Shown here: in pieces, positions 48,786 through 57,164 of the stretch | Position numbering within the stretch: position 1 is the first letter of the stretch | Layout: the number at the start of each line of letters is the position of its first letter | Assembly: GCA_034506395.1 (NCBI GenBank) | Contig: JAPDPQ010000007.1 | Location: 62,001-126,000, forward strand | Direction of reading: 5' to 3' | Origin: a candidate division KSB1 bacterium | GTDB lineage: Bacteria > Zhuqueibacterota > Zhuqueibacteria > Thermofontimicrobiales > Thermofontimicrobiaceae | DNA length: 64,000 nt | The notes under the pieces: model-generated | What the model saw: only the letters and a program-made list of their open reading frames with translations | What the model was told of the DNA's origin: nothing | Database searches by the model: none | Translations under genes and position numbers: made by a program

Positions 48786-50060
48786 TTACACCTCCAGTTC
48801 CTTGAACAACTGCGCCGTCTGGCGCTTGTAAATACCAATTCCCGACAGCATCGTTCCCAGTACAGTCGATAGCAATCCAGGCACGAAGCCAATCACATAC
48901 GCTGGCGGGGTGATCTGCGCCCGTACCACTGCAGGCATCATCATCGTCGCCCCTTGCATCATGCCGCTGATGTTGATGCCCTTGGTCTGCAGAAGATAAG
49001 CCACTCCCAATCCCAGCAGCGTGCCAAAAAATGAGCCGATGATGCCGATGAGGACGGATTCGTAAATCATCGAACGATAGACATGGCCTTTGGACTCGCC
49101 AATGGCCAATCGCAACCCGACCTCGCCGTAGCGCCGCAAGCCGCCCAGCAAGCCCGCATTCCACAGCACCAGCGACATCGCCAGGACAAATATGCCGAGG
49201 GCAATCCCTTTGAAACTATCGACGTAATCCAGGTAGCCTGCCAGACCGCTCTGGATTTTGAGCCGCACCATGGTTGGTGCAAACTCGTCTTCATTCGATT
49301 TATGCTTTTCATTGAACGCCTGTTCCACGGCCATGGCTTTGCGATCATTGTAAACCGATTCGGGAAAATAGCCCAAAATTTCGCTGGCCGCATCGTTCAT
49401 GTCGAGCACCGTCTGGGCGTCGGAAATATCCATGATCATCGCCCCCCGATCCAGATTTTCCACGCCAAATCGTACTGTCCCAGCGATGCTGAAATTCTGC
49501 AGCGCCATGCTGCCATACATGGTCGAGCTGACCAAAGTGGCAATTGCACCAGGCCCAATGCCGAGCTTGTTGGCAAAATCATCGCTGATGAGAATCTCGC
49601 CAGATCGTTGAGGGAGCCGTCCCTGAACCAGGGCATCCGCAATATTCAAGCGCTGGATTTCCGAACTCGCTGGAGAAAATAGATCCACCGCCAGTCCGAA
49701 GGCAGGCCCCTGGGATTTGGTCTCGCCATTTTCATCGGGCACGTCCAGCAAGCCGCCGAACCGAATGCGTTTCACCCAGGTCATTGCTGGGAATTGTGCT
49801 TTAAGATTTTCGAGCATATCGGTAATGCCCAACAGGGCCAGGTCGTTCGGCATTTGATCGGCATTTTCAGCATAGGCACGGGTCATCACCTTCACATGGC
49901 CTGTCGTGAACCTGGCGTTCAGATCGATCATGTCCCCCAAAATACCATTCAGCCAGCAGTGCATCACTACCGTGAGCAACACGCCAGCCGTCACAATGAT
50001 GATGGGAAACAGGCTACGATGCCGATCCCGCAGAATTCCTTTCAATAAAAATTTGATCAT
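48786..50060 (-). CDS. ABC transporter permease (MacB/LolE-like)
   Basis: Product of 424 residues. One N-terminal membrane segment (SLFPIIIVTAGVLLTVVMHCW), a large periplasmic MacB-type domain (about 50-280) and three C-terminal helices with the FtsX signature (GIALGIFVLAMSLVLWNAGLLGGLRRYGEVGLRLAIGESKGHVYRSMIYESVLIGIIGS). It overlaps the upstream permease gene by ATGA. Codons are visibly richer in GCC/GGC than around the origin. With the other permease and the ATPase at 52041-52736 it should form a mechano-transmission type exporter or lipoprotein-release complex; substrate unknown. Confidence 0.85.
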   Translation of the reverse strand: MIKFLLKGILRDRHRSLFPIIIVTAGVLLTVVMHCWLNGILGDMIDLNARFTTGHVKVMTRAYAENADQMPNDLALLGITDMLENLKAQFPAMTWVKRIRFGGLLDVPDENGETKSQGPAFGLAVDLFSPASSEIQRLNIADALVQGRLPQRSGEILISDDFANKLGIGPGAIATLVSSTMYGSMALQNFSIAGTVRFGVENLDRGAMIMDISDAQTVLDMNDAASEILGYFPESVYNDRKAMAVEQAFNEKHKSNEDEFAPTMVRLKIQSGLAGYLDYVDSFKGIALGIFVLAMSLVLWNAGLLGGLRRYGEVGLRLAIGESKGHVYRSMIYESVLIGIIGSFFGTLLGLGVAYLLQTKGINISGMMQGATMMMPAVVRAQITPPAYVIGFVPGLLSTVLGTMLSGIGIYKRQTAQLFKELEV

Positions 50061-51229
50061 TGTATCTTCCCCTTGATGGCTTCGGTCGGATTCATTTTTG
50101 CGATTTTTCGGGCGGGCAGAAAGCTGACGATGGTCGCCGTGATGAAAACAATGGCCACCGTGGCGGCGATCAGGCCAGCGCTGTAAACTGGAAATATTTT
50201 CTCGGCAATGGTGAGGCCATATTCATCGGTGCCCTGGGGCATGGGGATGCCTTTGATCGCCTGCATGGTGAGCAGCGGGATGCCATAAGCAGCAGCCACA
50301 ATAGCGGCCAACACCCCATACATCGCCCCCTCGACGGTGAACAGCCTGACGACCTGCCAGCGGGTCATGCCCAGGGCGATGATCGTCCCGATCTCCTTCT
50401 GCCTCCGAAAGATGGACAACACTTGGGTATCGAACACGGCCAGCATAGCCAGCAGCAACAGAATCACATAGACGAAGATGATGCCCACCGATTTCATTCG
50501 GATGGTCTCGCTCAGTTGCCTGAGCAAGAATTCGTGATTCTTGAATTCCCAATCTGGGAAGCTGGCGGAAATCGAGGCGGTTGGAGCGGTCACGAGAATC
50601 GTGGCTTCGTTGGACATTCCCAGCATGGTCTGCAGCCGTTCCAGCGGAAGCCATAGCTGGCCGTTATCGATGGCGGGGACAATCGTTTTGAAGATGCCGA
50701 CAATTTTGATGTCTGCCGCATCGAACGTCCCGTCGGCATCCCGCCAGCGAACCGTGACCAGATCGCCCACATTGAGTTTGGTGGTTTTGGCCATTCGAGT
50801 TCCGATCAGAGCGGGGATGGCTTCGCCATTTTGTTGTAGCTCGGCTGAGGGAATTTTCAAAATTTTCTGCTCGGGGTCGATGCCTTTGAGAACCACATTT
50901 TGAATGCGCCCTTCAGGGTAAATGGTCGCCTGGGCGACCAGGATCGGCGTGAGGTGGCCGCTGGCGATTTCGCTTTGGAGCGCTTCGGGAATCGGACTGT
51001 GACTGTCATTCAAAGTCAATGGATCGAAGGGGTCATAATTTTTCTGCCAGAATTGTCCGCCGCCGATCTCCCAGTTGATCGTCTCCCGCCGAGCTTCCTT
51101 GTTCCAGCCATCGAGCAGCCCGAAATACCAGATGATCAGAATATAGCAAAACGACAGCACGATGACATTGAGCCAGGTGCGCAGCCCAGCACCGATCAGG
51201 TTTTTATAGGCTAATTTTAGTGAGATCAT
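50057..51229 (-). CDS. ABC transporter permease (MacB/LolC-like)
   Basis: Product of 390 residues with the same plan: an N-terminal helix (TWLNVIVLSFCYILIIWYFG), a periplasmic domain (about 45-260) and three C-terminal helices, with the FtsX-type segment VLSIFRRQKEIGTIIALGMTRWQVVRLFTVEGAMYGVLAAIV. Its partner starts at an overlapping ATGA. An unusual 810-base repeat-bearing spacer separates it from the ATPase gene, although both are on the same strand. Confidence 0.85.
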   Translation of the reverse strand: MISLKLAYKNLIGAGLRTWLNVIVLSFCYILIIWYFGLLDGWNKEARRETINWEIGGGQFWQKNYDPFDPLTLNDSHSPIPEALQSEIASGHLTPILVAQATIYPEGRIQNVVLKGIDPEQKILKIPSAELQQNGEAIPALIGTRMAKTTKLNVGDLVTVRWRDADGTFDAADIKIVGIFKTIVPAIDNGQLWLPLERLQTMLGMSNEATILVTAPTASISASFPDWEFKNHEFLLRQLSETIRMKSVGIIFVYVILLLLAMLAVFDTQVLSIFRRQKEIGTIIALGMTRWQVVRLFTVEGAMYGVLAAIVAAAYGIPLLTMQAIKGIPMPQGTDEYGLTIAEKIFPVYSAGLIAATVAIVFITATIVSFLPARKIAKMNPTEAIKGKIQ

Positions 51230-51278
51230 TTTCTGTGTCCTGTGTCTCGAAGTTTAGAAGTCAACTTTTGATTATTTT

Positions 51279-51306
51279 TCCAACGGATGGAAAGAACCAA
51301 ACGGAT
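51279..51306 (-). repeat. ATCCGTTGG double-motif, inverted copy
   Basis: Minus-strand reading: ATCCGTTTGG then ATCCGTTGGA, separated by about 8 bases. It lies 50 bases upstream of the 50057-51229 permease start. Confidence 0.65.
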
Positions 51307-51362
51307 TTTTTAATTAAAAACCACAATTCATAATACTACTTGATCATCTCAAATTGAACAAG

Positions 51363-51450
51363 GTCATTCCGAACGAAGCGCAGCGGAGTGAGGAATCCTT
51401 TTATGAACAGTTTGTTTAACAATCAGATTTCTCGCTTCGCTCGAAATGAC
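51363..51450. repeat. Inverted-repeat element (GTCATT-type), copy 1
   Basis: Left arm GTCATTCCGAACGAAGCG pairs with right arm CGCTTCGCTCGAAATGAC (two mismatches in 18). A short palindromic non-coding element of about 88 bases; related in sequence to copy 2. Confidence 0.75.
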
Positions 51451-51598
51451 TCTCGTCCTTTAATGATTTAAAAAAATCTACTCAGGTAGAAATAAATCTC
51501 AAAGAATCTCATAAATAAAATGGAAAATTCCAAACCAAAATCAGTAACAATATCATTTTCAATTCGAACACATTTTCAATTTTGACCATTGGAATTTC

Positions 51599-51626
51599 AT
51601 CCGCTGGGTCATTTTTATTCGTTGGA
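51599..51626 (+). repeat. ATCCGTTGG double-motif, copy 3
   Basis: ATCCGCTGG at 51599-51607 and ATTCGTTGGA at 51617-51626. The surrounding 46 bases (51581-51626) are a near-exact copy of 51984-52029. Confidence 0.65.
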
Positions 51627-51838
51627 AACAATATTTTTCGCATCAATCAGGCCTTCCATCTTTAACCTCTCTCCGAAATCTCAAATCCCAAATCATAAAT
51701 AAAGTTCAATAAGCAAATCGACAAATTCCAAACCGACAGAAAGAACGCCTTTTTCATTGCCAGAGAAATTTGTGGTTTTGAATTTTGAGAATTGAATATT
51801 GTTTTTGAGTTCACTCTAATAAGCAAATTTGGGACAAT

Positions 51839-51921
51839 GTCATTGCGAGCGGAGTGAAACGGAGCGAAGCAATCCTTTCCGCCAGTTGAGATTGCTTCGG
51901 CAAAAAACGCCTCGCAATGAC
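51839..51921. repeat. Inverted-repeat element (GTCATTGCGAG), copy 2
   Basis: Outer arms GTCATTGCGAG (51839-51849) and CTCGCAATGAC (51911-51921) are exact complements; inner arms GAAGCAATC (51866-51874) and GATTGCTTC (51890-51898) are also exact. The nested hairpin resembles the widespread GTCATTGCGAGCG-type palindromic intergenic elements. Confidence 0.8.
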
Positions 51922-52001
51922 TGGTTCATACAGAATTCTATCAAAACCGACCTTTTTAGAATAGATTCATTTTTTATTTGATTTTTGACCATTGGAATTT
52001 C

Positions 52002-52029
52002 ATCCGTTGGGTTGTTTCTATCCGTTGGA
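52002..52029 (+). repeat. ATCCGTTGG double-motif, copy 4
   Basis: ATCCGTTGG at 52002-52010 and ATCCGTTGGA at 52020-52029, just past the stop codon of the ABC ATPase gene. Confidence 0.65.
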
Positions 52030-52040
52030 GAAAAAAATTT

Positions 52041-52736
52041 TTAATCAAACCTTTCATCCTTCACCACCTTCCCATCTTCCAGTGAAATTTTCCGCCGCAG
52101 ATATTTGATCACCTTCTCATCATGCGTAGCAAAGATAAATGTCGTTTTCAATTCCCGATTTAGCTTTTCCATCGTCTGCAGAATGTGGTGTGAATTCTGG
52201 GCATCGAGATTGGCCGTGGGCTCGTCGGCCAGCACGATCTCTGGTTTTTTCACCATCGCTCTGGCAATGGCCACCCGCTGGCATTCGCCGCCAGAGAGCT
52301 GCGGCGGACGGGAATTGATTTTATCCGTCAGACCGACCCACTCCAGCGCATCGAGCACGGCTTTTTTGCGCTCGGCCGCAGGCATTTTGAGCAACAGCAG
52401 AGGAAATTCGACATTCTCGAATACCGTGTACACATTCAACAGATTATAAGTCTGAAAGATGAATCCCAGATGTTCGCTCCGCAATCTGGCAGCGGCTTTG
52501 TGCGAGAGCTGATTCACCGAGTGGCCCAAGACGATAGCCTCACCCTCCGAAGGCGTATCCAGCGAGCCGATGATGTTGAGCAGCGTGGTCTTGCCCGAGC
52601 CACTGGGCCCGACAAAACCCGCAAATTCGCCTTTACCGAATGTGAGATTGATGCCGTTCAAGGCTGTGAAATAGCCACCACCTACAGGGAAACGCTTGAT
52701 GAGATCACGAATTTCGATGATTGTGGAATTATTCAT
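52041..52736 (-). CDS. ABC transporter ATP-binding protein (LolD/MacB-like)
   Basis: Product of about 231 residues from the ATG at 52736, which has GGAGA 7 bases before it; the longer frame from 52802 has no support. Walker A GPSGSGKTT (about 41-49), Q-loop FIFQTYNLLNVYTVFENVEFPL, signature [15 protein letters not shown], Walker B EIVLADEPTANLD and ATHDEKV are intact. The sequence belongs to the LolD/MacB-type ATPase family that energises FtsX-fold permeases. It is the first gene of the operon; the permeases follow after the repeat spacer. Confidence 0.93.
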   Translation of the reverse strand: MNNSTIIEIRDLIKRFPVGGGYFTALNGINLTFGKGEFAGFVGPSGSGKTTLLNIIGSLDTPSEGEAIVLGHSVNQLSHKAAARLRSEHLGFIFQTYNLLNVYTVFENVEFPLLLLKMPAAERKKAVLDALEWVGLTDKINSRPPQLSGGECQRVAIARAMVKKPEIVLADEPTANLDAQNSHHILQTMEKLNRELKTTFIFATHDEKVIKYLRRKISLEDGKVVKDERFD

Positions 52737-53397
52737 TGAGTTGTCTCCAGAATTGATCTGATTCCGAAATCGATCCGACAAATTACAAAATGCGCCGCGC
52801 AATGGTGCGATCTATAAAAGCCCCAACTTTTAATCAGACTATTTATGGGTTGCCTATAAAATCGAGAAATTTTTATTTCGAACAAAACGAGAATCCACAT
52901 TCTTTAATTCTACAAGATTTTTTTTCTTAGTATGCTGAATAGCACTGGATTCTTGGTGTGATTGAAAATTATTTAACCACTTGAGACCAACAAGCTACGA
53001 TATTCAATGGAAGATGTTGATCCGCTTGATAAGAAAGTTTTGTTCAAAATCTCTTTCTCAAGGCCAATATAAAAAACAACGTACTTATTGTCAATCTATT
53101 TTTGAATAGTTCAGATGATAAACCGTGGCATACATGGAGCGAACTTTTATAACTCACTTCATATTCAAATAATCAACCGTTCTTTCCGATTCAGTCAAAG
53201 CCTGTTGTTAAACAAATTTGCTTCAATCGTCTGATTGATTAATCTTTAGGGTCTCAAAAATCGAGAAAATAGAAATTGGAGAGCCAGCCTTAGCAACTCG
53301 GAACATTTAGTATCGTTTTCCATGAATATTGCCATCCAAATCATCCTCGAATAAAATTTTGCTTGACATTCGACGCTTAGCGCGTTATATTTTGCAC
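52737..53397. other. Divergent intergenic region
   Basis: About 660 bases between the divergently read ABC ATPase and mlaE genes. It is AT-rich and I see no gene in it. The strong promoter at 53363-53391 lies at its right end. Confidence 0.5.
53363..53391 (+). promoter_or_regulatory. Strong sigma70-type promoter for mlaE operon
   Basis: TTGACA (53363-53368), a 17-base spacer, then TATATT (53386-53391). The -35 is perfect and the -10 differs at one position. Transcription would begin near 53398, where a GTG codon of mlaE lies. Confidence 0.75.
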
Positions 53398-54168
53398 GTG
53401 AAAATTTTGATTCCCAAAAATATATCCCATTTTTTTAATGAGATCTATAGCTGGCTGAAATTTTCGGTTCGGACCATCCTCAATTTTCGGCAAATATTTC
53501 GCTACCGCGCTGAGACCATTAAGCAGCTCTATATTCTTGGCAACCAGGGGCTTCCCTTGGTGATTTTATCAACTGTTTTCATCAGCATTGTCTTGACGTT
53601 GGAGACTGGCAAAAAAATAGAGCCATTTGGAGCTAAGTTGATGCTTGGCCGGGTGGTGGTCATTGCGGTGCTGCGGGAACTTGGACCGGTAATTACTGGT
53701 TTGATGATGGCAGGCCGAATTGGCGCAAAGATCGTCTCTGAGATCGGCAATATGGTGCTCACTGAGCAGGTCGATGCTTTGCGCGCTTATGGTACTGATC
53801 CGATTAAGCGGCTTATCGCCCCGCGAGTCTTTGCGGCTTTTGCGGTGATGTTGCCATTGACCTTCATCGCTGATGCGGTTGGCATTATCGCTGGCTCGTT
53901 CTCGGCGATCACTTTATTAAATGTCGATTTTGACTTTTTCTGGCTTTCCGTCAAACAAGGACCTTCACTCAAAGACCTATTGGTCGGAATCAGCAAACCT
54001 CCATTCTTTGGGTTGCTGATCGGTATCATCAGCGCTTATCTCGGATATAACCTCAAAGGCGGCTCTGAGGGCCTGGGAATGGCCGCGACCAAAACTGTCA
54101 TGTACGCTTCCATCGCAGTTTTATTGATGGATTTTATTCTAACGATCATTATCATTTCATTTTTCTAA
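53398..54168 (+). CDS. mlaE: MlaE family lipid-transport permease
   Basis: MlaE is the membrane subunit of the Mla phospholipid transport ABC system. From the GTG at 53398 the product is 256 residues, the family norm, and the codon coincides with the predicted transcript start (leaderless); a TTG at 53329 would add 23 residues but lies upstream of the promoter. Visible: an amphipathic N-terminal helix, then about five membrane segments; GLPLVILSTVFISIVLTLE, VLRELGPVITGLMMAGRIGAKIVSEIGNMVLTEQVDAL, and RLIAPRVFAAFAVMLPLTFIADAVGI are the MlaE signature. Confidence 0.92.
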   Translation: MKILIPKNISHFFNEIYSWLKFSVRTILNFRQIFRYRAETIKQLYILGNQGLPLVILSTVFISIVLTLETGKKIEPFGAKLMLGRVVVIAVLRELGPVITGLMMAGRIGAKIVSEIGNMVLTEQVDALRAYGTDPIKRLIAPRVFAAFAVMLPLTFIADAVGIIAGSFSAITLLNVDFDFFWLSVKQGPSLKDLLVGISKPPFFGLLIGIISAYLGYNLKGGSEGLGMAATKTVMYASIAVLLMDFILTIIIISFF

Positions 54169-54180
54169 AGGCTTTGTGGT

Positions 54181-54948
54181 ATGATTGCCTTTGATGCTGT
54201 ATCATTGTGCTTGAATAATCGAAATATCCTGAAAAACATTTCGTTTCGAATCCAACGTGGCGAGACTGTGGTATTGGTGGGGAGCAGCGGAGCTGGTAAA
54301 AGTACTATTTTGCGACTCATCTTGGGATTGATGAAACCGACCAATGGAAGGATCTTTGTCCTCGGGAAAAATATTGTCTCTCTCTCTGAAAGACAAATGA
54401 ATTCCATTCGTCGTAAATTTGGTCTTGTTTTTCAAAGCGGCGCCTTATTCGACTCGTTAACCTTAGAGCAGAATGTGGGATTTTTCTTGACAGAAAATTC
54501 AAATCTCTCGGCTCGAGAAATTCGTGAACGAGTGGATGAGATAATGAAATTTTTCGGCCTAGAAAATTTCATGCACTATTATCCCTCTCAGATCAGTGGC
54601 GGCATGAAAAAACGGGTGGCGATTGCGCGAGCAGTAATTACTCAGCCCGAAGCACTGCTCTATGATGAGCCCACTGCTGGACTTGATCCGCTGGCAGCTC
54701 GAAAAGTAGTCAGCTTGATTAGTCAACTTCAAAAAAGTTTCAACATGACCTCTCTTATTGTTACCCATGAAATTCACCATTTTGCTAATGTAGCAGATCG
54801 ACTGCTGATGTTAAAAAACGGAACAATTACCTATGATGGCGTTTTCGACCTTGCCATTTTGGATGAGTTTGAAGAAACTGAAACGCCAAGTGAATGCATA
54901 CCAAACGAGGTAGATTATGCAGATATCGGGGAGCAGTCGAACGGTTAA
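54181..54948 (+). CDS. mlaF: MlaF family ABC ATPase
   Basis: MlaF energises MlaE. The 255-residue product has Walker A GSSGAGKST (about 38-46), Q-loop LVFQSGALFDSLTLEQNVGFFL, signature ISGGMKKRVAIARAV, Walker B ALLYDEPTAGLDP and VTHEIHHFANVADR. The ISGGMKKR wording is typical of MlaF. It is 12 bases after mlaE, and its 3' end overlaps mlaD by 32 bases, so the three genes are translated together. Confidence 0.95.
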   Translation: MIAFDAVSLCLNNRNILKNISFRIQRGETVVLVGSSGAGKSTILRLILGLMKPTNGRIFVLGKNIVSLSERQMNSIRRKFGLVFQSGALFDSLTLEQNVGFFLTENSNLSAREIRERVDEIMKFFGLENFMHYYPSQISGGMKKRVAIARAVITQPEALLYDEPTAGLDPLAARKVVSLISQLQKSFNMTSLIVTHEIHHFANVADRLLMLKNGTITYDGVFDLAILDEFEETETPSECIPNEVDYADIGEQSNG

Positions 54949-55882
54949 AATTGGGGTGCTATCGCTCTGGGCATTAGCGCTTTTTATTATCCTGTTCATC
55001 TTTTATATTGTTGGTACCAATCAGAAGCTATTTACCAACAAGTATCATCTTTACATGTTTATCCCCAATGCGCAAGGTTTGAATCCAGGCGCGTTTATCA
55101 CCCTTTCTGGGCTGAAGGCTGGCGTCGTCGGTGAAATGAAATTTGCTGAGAAAGATGGCCTTCAGGGCATTGTGGTCGATCTAAAAATCGACCGACAATT
55201 TTCCGACAAGATTACGACCTCATCGATCGCAACTGTCAGCACCATGGGCATTTTGGGAGATAAATATGTGGATATTTCATTGGGAAATTTCGGTGATCCC
55301 CCGCTCCAGGAGGGCTCATTTATTCGGACCAGTCCTCCTTCGGAAATAGGCTCGATTATTGCCTCCGCCAGTGAGGCCATCGCTGAATTTAAAAGGACAT
55401 TGGAAAATATTAATGCACTCACCCAGCAAGTAAGAGCTGGTTCGGGTACCCTAGGTCTATTATTGACGGATTCATCTACTCAAAATCGAGTGGCCCAGCT
55501 CTTAAGAAATCTCAATAACATCGCTGAACGGATTCAGAGCGGCCGCGGCAGTCTGGGTCAGATGGTTCAGGACAGTTCGCTATTTGCCTCGCTGAACCAT
55601 ACGGCGACCAACCTGGATCGAATTACTTCCAAAATCAATCAAGGCCAGGGCAGCTTAGGAAAGTTGGTGGCCGATTCTTCGCTTTATCTCAAAGTGCATG
55701 CAATTTCCACGATAACAGATTCCATACTCAATAGCTTGCAACGTGGCGAAGGCTCAGGCGGAAAATTATTAAAAGATGACGTGCTTTATCAACAATTGCT
55801 CACATTAACCCGATCGTTAACGATTCTGACCGAAGACATCAAACAAAATCCCAAAAAGTATGTGACGATCAAGGTTTTTTAA
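54917..55882 (+). CDS. mlaD: MlaD family MCE-domain protein
   Basis: MlaD binds phospholipid in the periplasm for the MlaFE complex. The 321-residue product has one N-terminal membrane helix (IGVLSLWALALFIILFIFYIVG), an MCE domain (about 40-125, with GLNPGAFITLSGLKAGVVGEM and TVSTMGILGDKYVDI), and a long C-terminal helical part with four repeats of the type G-G-S-L-G-L-x-D-S-S (about 170-290), as in other bacterial MlaD proteins. It probably spans toward the outer membrane as a hexamer. Confidence 0.94.
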   Translation: MQISGSSRTVKIGVLSLWALALFIILFIFYIVGTNQKLFTNKYHLYMFIPNAQGLNPGAFITLSGLKAGVVGEMKFAEKDGLQGIVVDLKIDRQFSDKITTSSIATVSTMGILGDKYVDISLGNFGDPPLQEGSFIRTSPPSEIGSIIASASEAIAEFKRTLENINALTQQVRAGSGTLGLLLTDSSTQNRVAQLLRNLNNIAERIQSGRGSLGQMVQDSSLFASLNHTATNLDRITSKINQGQGSLGKLVADSSLYLKVHAISTITDSILNSLQRGEGSGGKLLKDDVLYQQLLTLTRSLTILTEDIKQNPKKYVTIKVF

Positions 55883-56235
55883 TCGAAAATATATCGTGCG
55901 CCTGTGAATGGCATGAATTGTTCCGACGAGTTGATTTGCGCATTCCCAAGGATGGGTCGTGAGTTTTCCGAACAGTTGCAAACCCCATAACTTAGCGTCA
56001 ATTGTTGAACAGTTTCTATTGCAAAATCCCAAACACAAACTAAAATGTCATGCCCTCCGCCAGTTGGGGGTTGGAATCTATATGTATCATTGGCTTAAAC
56101 AATGGATTTGAACCTGCGTTCTGAGTTCGCAGGAATTGAAACGCTTTAATTGAACTCCATGCTCTGCAACAGAACAAATCTGGCAGGTAGATAGAAAAAT
56201 ATCGCACTGATACCGCTCAGAAAGGTTTCCCATCT
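55883..56235. other. Intergenic region, nothing recognised
   Basis: About 350 bases between mlaD and the LolA-like gene. I see no gene, promoter or terminator that I can defend. Confidence 0.35.
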
Positions 56236-56973
56236 ATGAAACAGTTCTTTTTTTTGTTCACTTTTTTCTTATGGTCAATCGCTTTCGCCCAAGAACCTTC
56301 AGGCGAATGGATCTTAAATCAGATCGATAAAAATCTAACCTCAGAGAATCGCATCATTACCTCGAAAATGATCATTCATGGCCGCAGGGAGAGCCGTACC
56401 ATCGAGGCCAAATCTTGGGTGCAGGGCGTCGAGAAGTCATTTACCGAGTACCTCTCCCCCGCCCGTGAGAAAGGCACCAAAATGTTGAAGCTGGAAAAAA
56501 TGCTCTGGCTCTACTCCCCTGCTACCGATCGCATCATTCAGATTTCAGGTCACATGCTGCGCCAATCGGTCATGGGCTCAGACCTGTCCTACGAAGATAT
56601 GATGGAAGATCCCAAATTGAGCAATAATTACGACGCAAAAGTGATTGGCTCAGAAATCGTCGATGAACGGGATTGTTGGATCGTGGAGCTGACCGCCAAA
56701 GTGAGTGACATTGCCTATCACTCTCGCAAGCTCTGGGTGGATAAAGAAAGACTCATTCCTTTGCAAGAGGAATTGTTTGCCAAAAGCGGCAAGCTACTCA
56801 AGAAAATGGAGCTGAAAGACGTGACCAACATCCAGGGGCGCTGGTATCCGAAGCGGATGGTCTTCAAAGACATGCTCAAGGTGGGTCAGGGGACCGAATT
56901 CATCGTCGATTCGATTCAGTTCGATCAGGCAATTCCAGAGTATATTTTTTCGAAGGCGGCGTTGAGAAAATGA
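56236..56973 (+). CDS. LolA-like outer membrane lipoprotein-sorting protein
   Basis: Product of 245 residues with a Sec signal peptide (FFLFTFFLWSIAFAQE) and a mature beta-rich domain: TSKMIIHGRRESRTIEAKSWVQGVEKSFTEYLSPAREKGTKML, MLWLYSPATDRIIQISGHMLRQSVMGSDLSYEDMM, and KLWVDKERLIPLQEELFAKSGKLLKKMELKDV. This is the LolA-fold family often encoded with LolCDE/MacB-like ABC exporters; a compatible ABC operon sits at 48786-52736, on the opposite strand. A role in moving lipid or lipoprotein between membranes is inferred. A good terminator follows at 56979-57001. Confidence 0.87.
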   Translation: MKQFFFLFTFFLWSIAFAQEPSGEWILNQIDKNLTSENRIITSKMIIHGRRESRTIEAKSWVQGVEKSFTEYLSPAREKGTKMLKLEKMLWLYSPATDRIIQISGHMLRQSVMGSDLSYEDMMEDPKLSNNYDAKVIGSEIVDERDCWIVELTAKVSDIAYHSRKLWVDKERLIPLQEELFAKSGKLLKKMELKDVTNIQGRWYPKRMVFKDMLKVGQGTEFIVDSIQFDQAIPEYIFSKAALRK

Positions 56974-56978
56974 GGGGG

Positions 56979-57001
56979 GCTATCGAGATAGCATTTTTTT
57001 T
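56979..57001 (+). terminator. Intrinsic terminator after LolA-like gene
   Basis: GCTAT and ATAGC form a 5-base stem (56979-56983 with 56988-56992) around CGAG, followed by a run of T. Confidence 0.7.
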
Positions 57002-57164
57002 ATGCGAGCCAGAAATAGCCTGCTAAAATTTTTGGGCTGATCCATAGAAATTTTCGGATAGAATTCTATATCTGGGCGAAAGCAGTCTTTTCGTCAATTG
57101 TGTTAGCCAAGCCTTAAACTGAGATAAGCACCAAAACCCTTTCATGAAAGGAAGAGACGCATCA

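Larger units (their letters stand above)
51230..52040. other. Repeat-bearing spacer within the ABC operon
   Basis: About 810 bases with no gene, between the ATPase and permease genes. It contains two GTCATT-type inverted-repeat elements, three copies of the ATCCGTTGG double-motif and several short AT-rich direct repeats. It may have grown by insertion of non-autonomous elements, and may hold a promoter for the permeases. Confidence 0.65.

Noticed and set aside
49083..49682. Long open frame (199 codons) on the plus strand opposite the ABC permease
   Set aside because: It mirrors the third-codon bias of the GC-richer permease gene, has no ribosome-binding site and no recognisable content.
50060..50656. 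Second long plus-strand frame (198 codons) opposite the ABC permease
   Set aside because: Same reason: a shadow of a high-GC gene, low-complexity His/Asp/Gln-rich translation.
53395..53400. CACGTG core near the mlaE start as a possible third parS site
   Set aside because: The flanks differ from the parS consensus at about four of sixteen positions and the sequence overlaps the predicted promoter.
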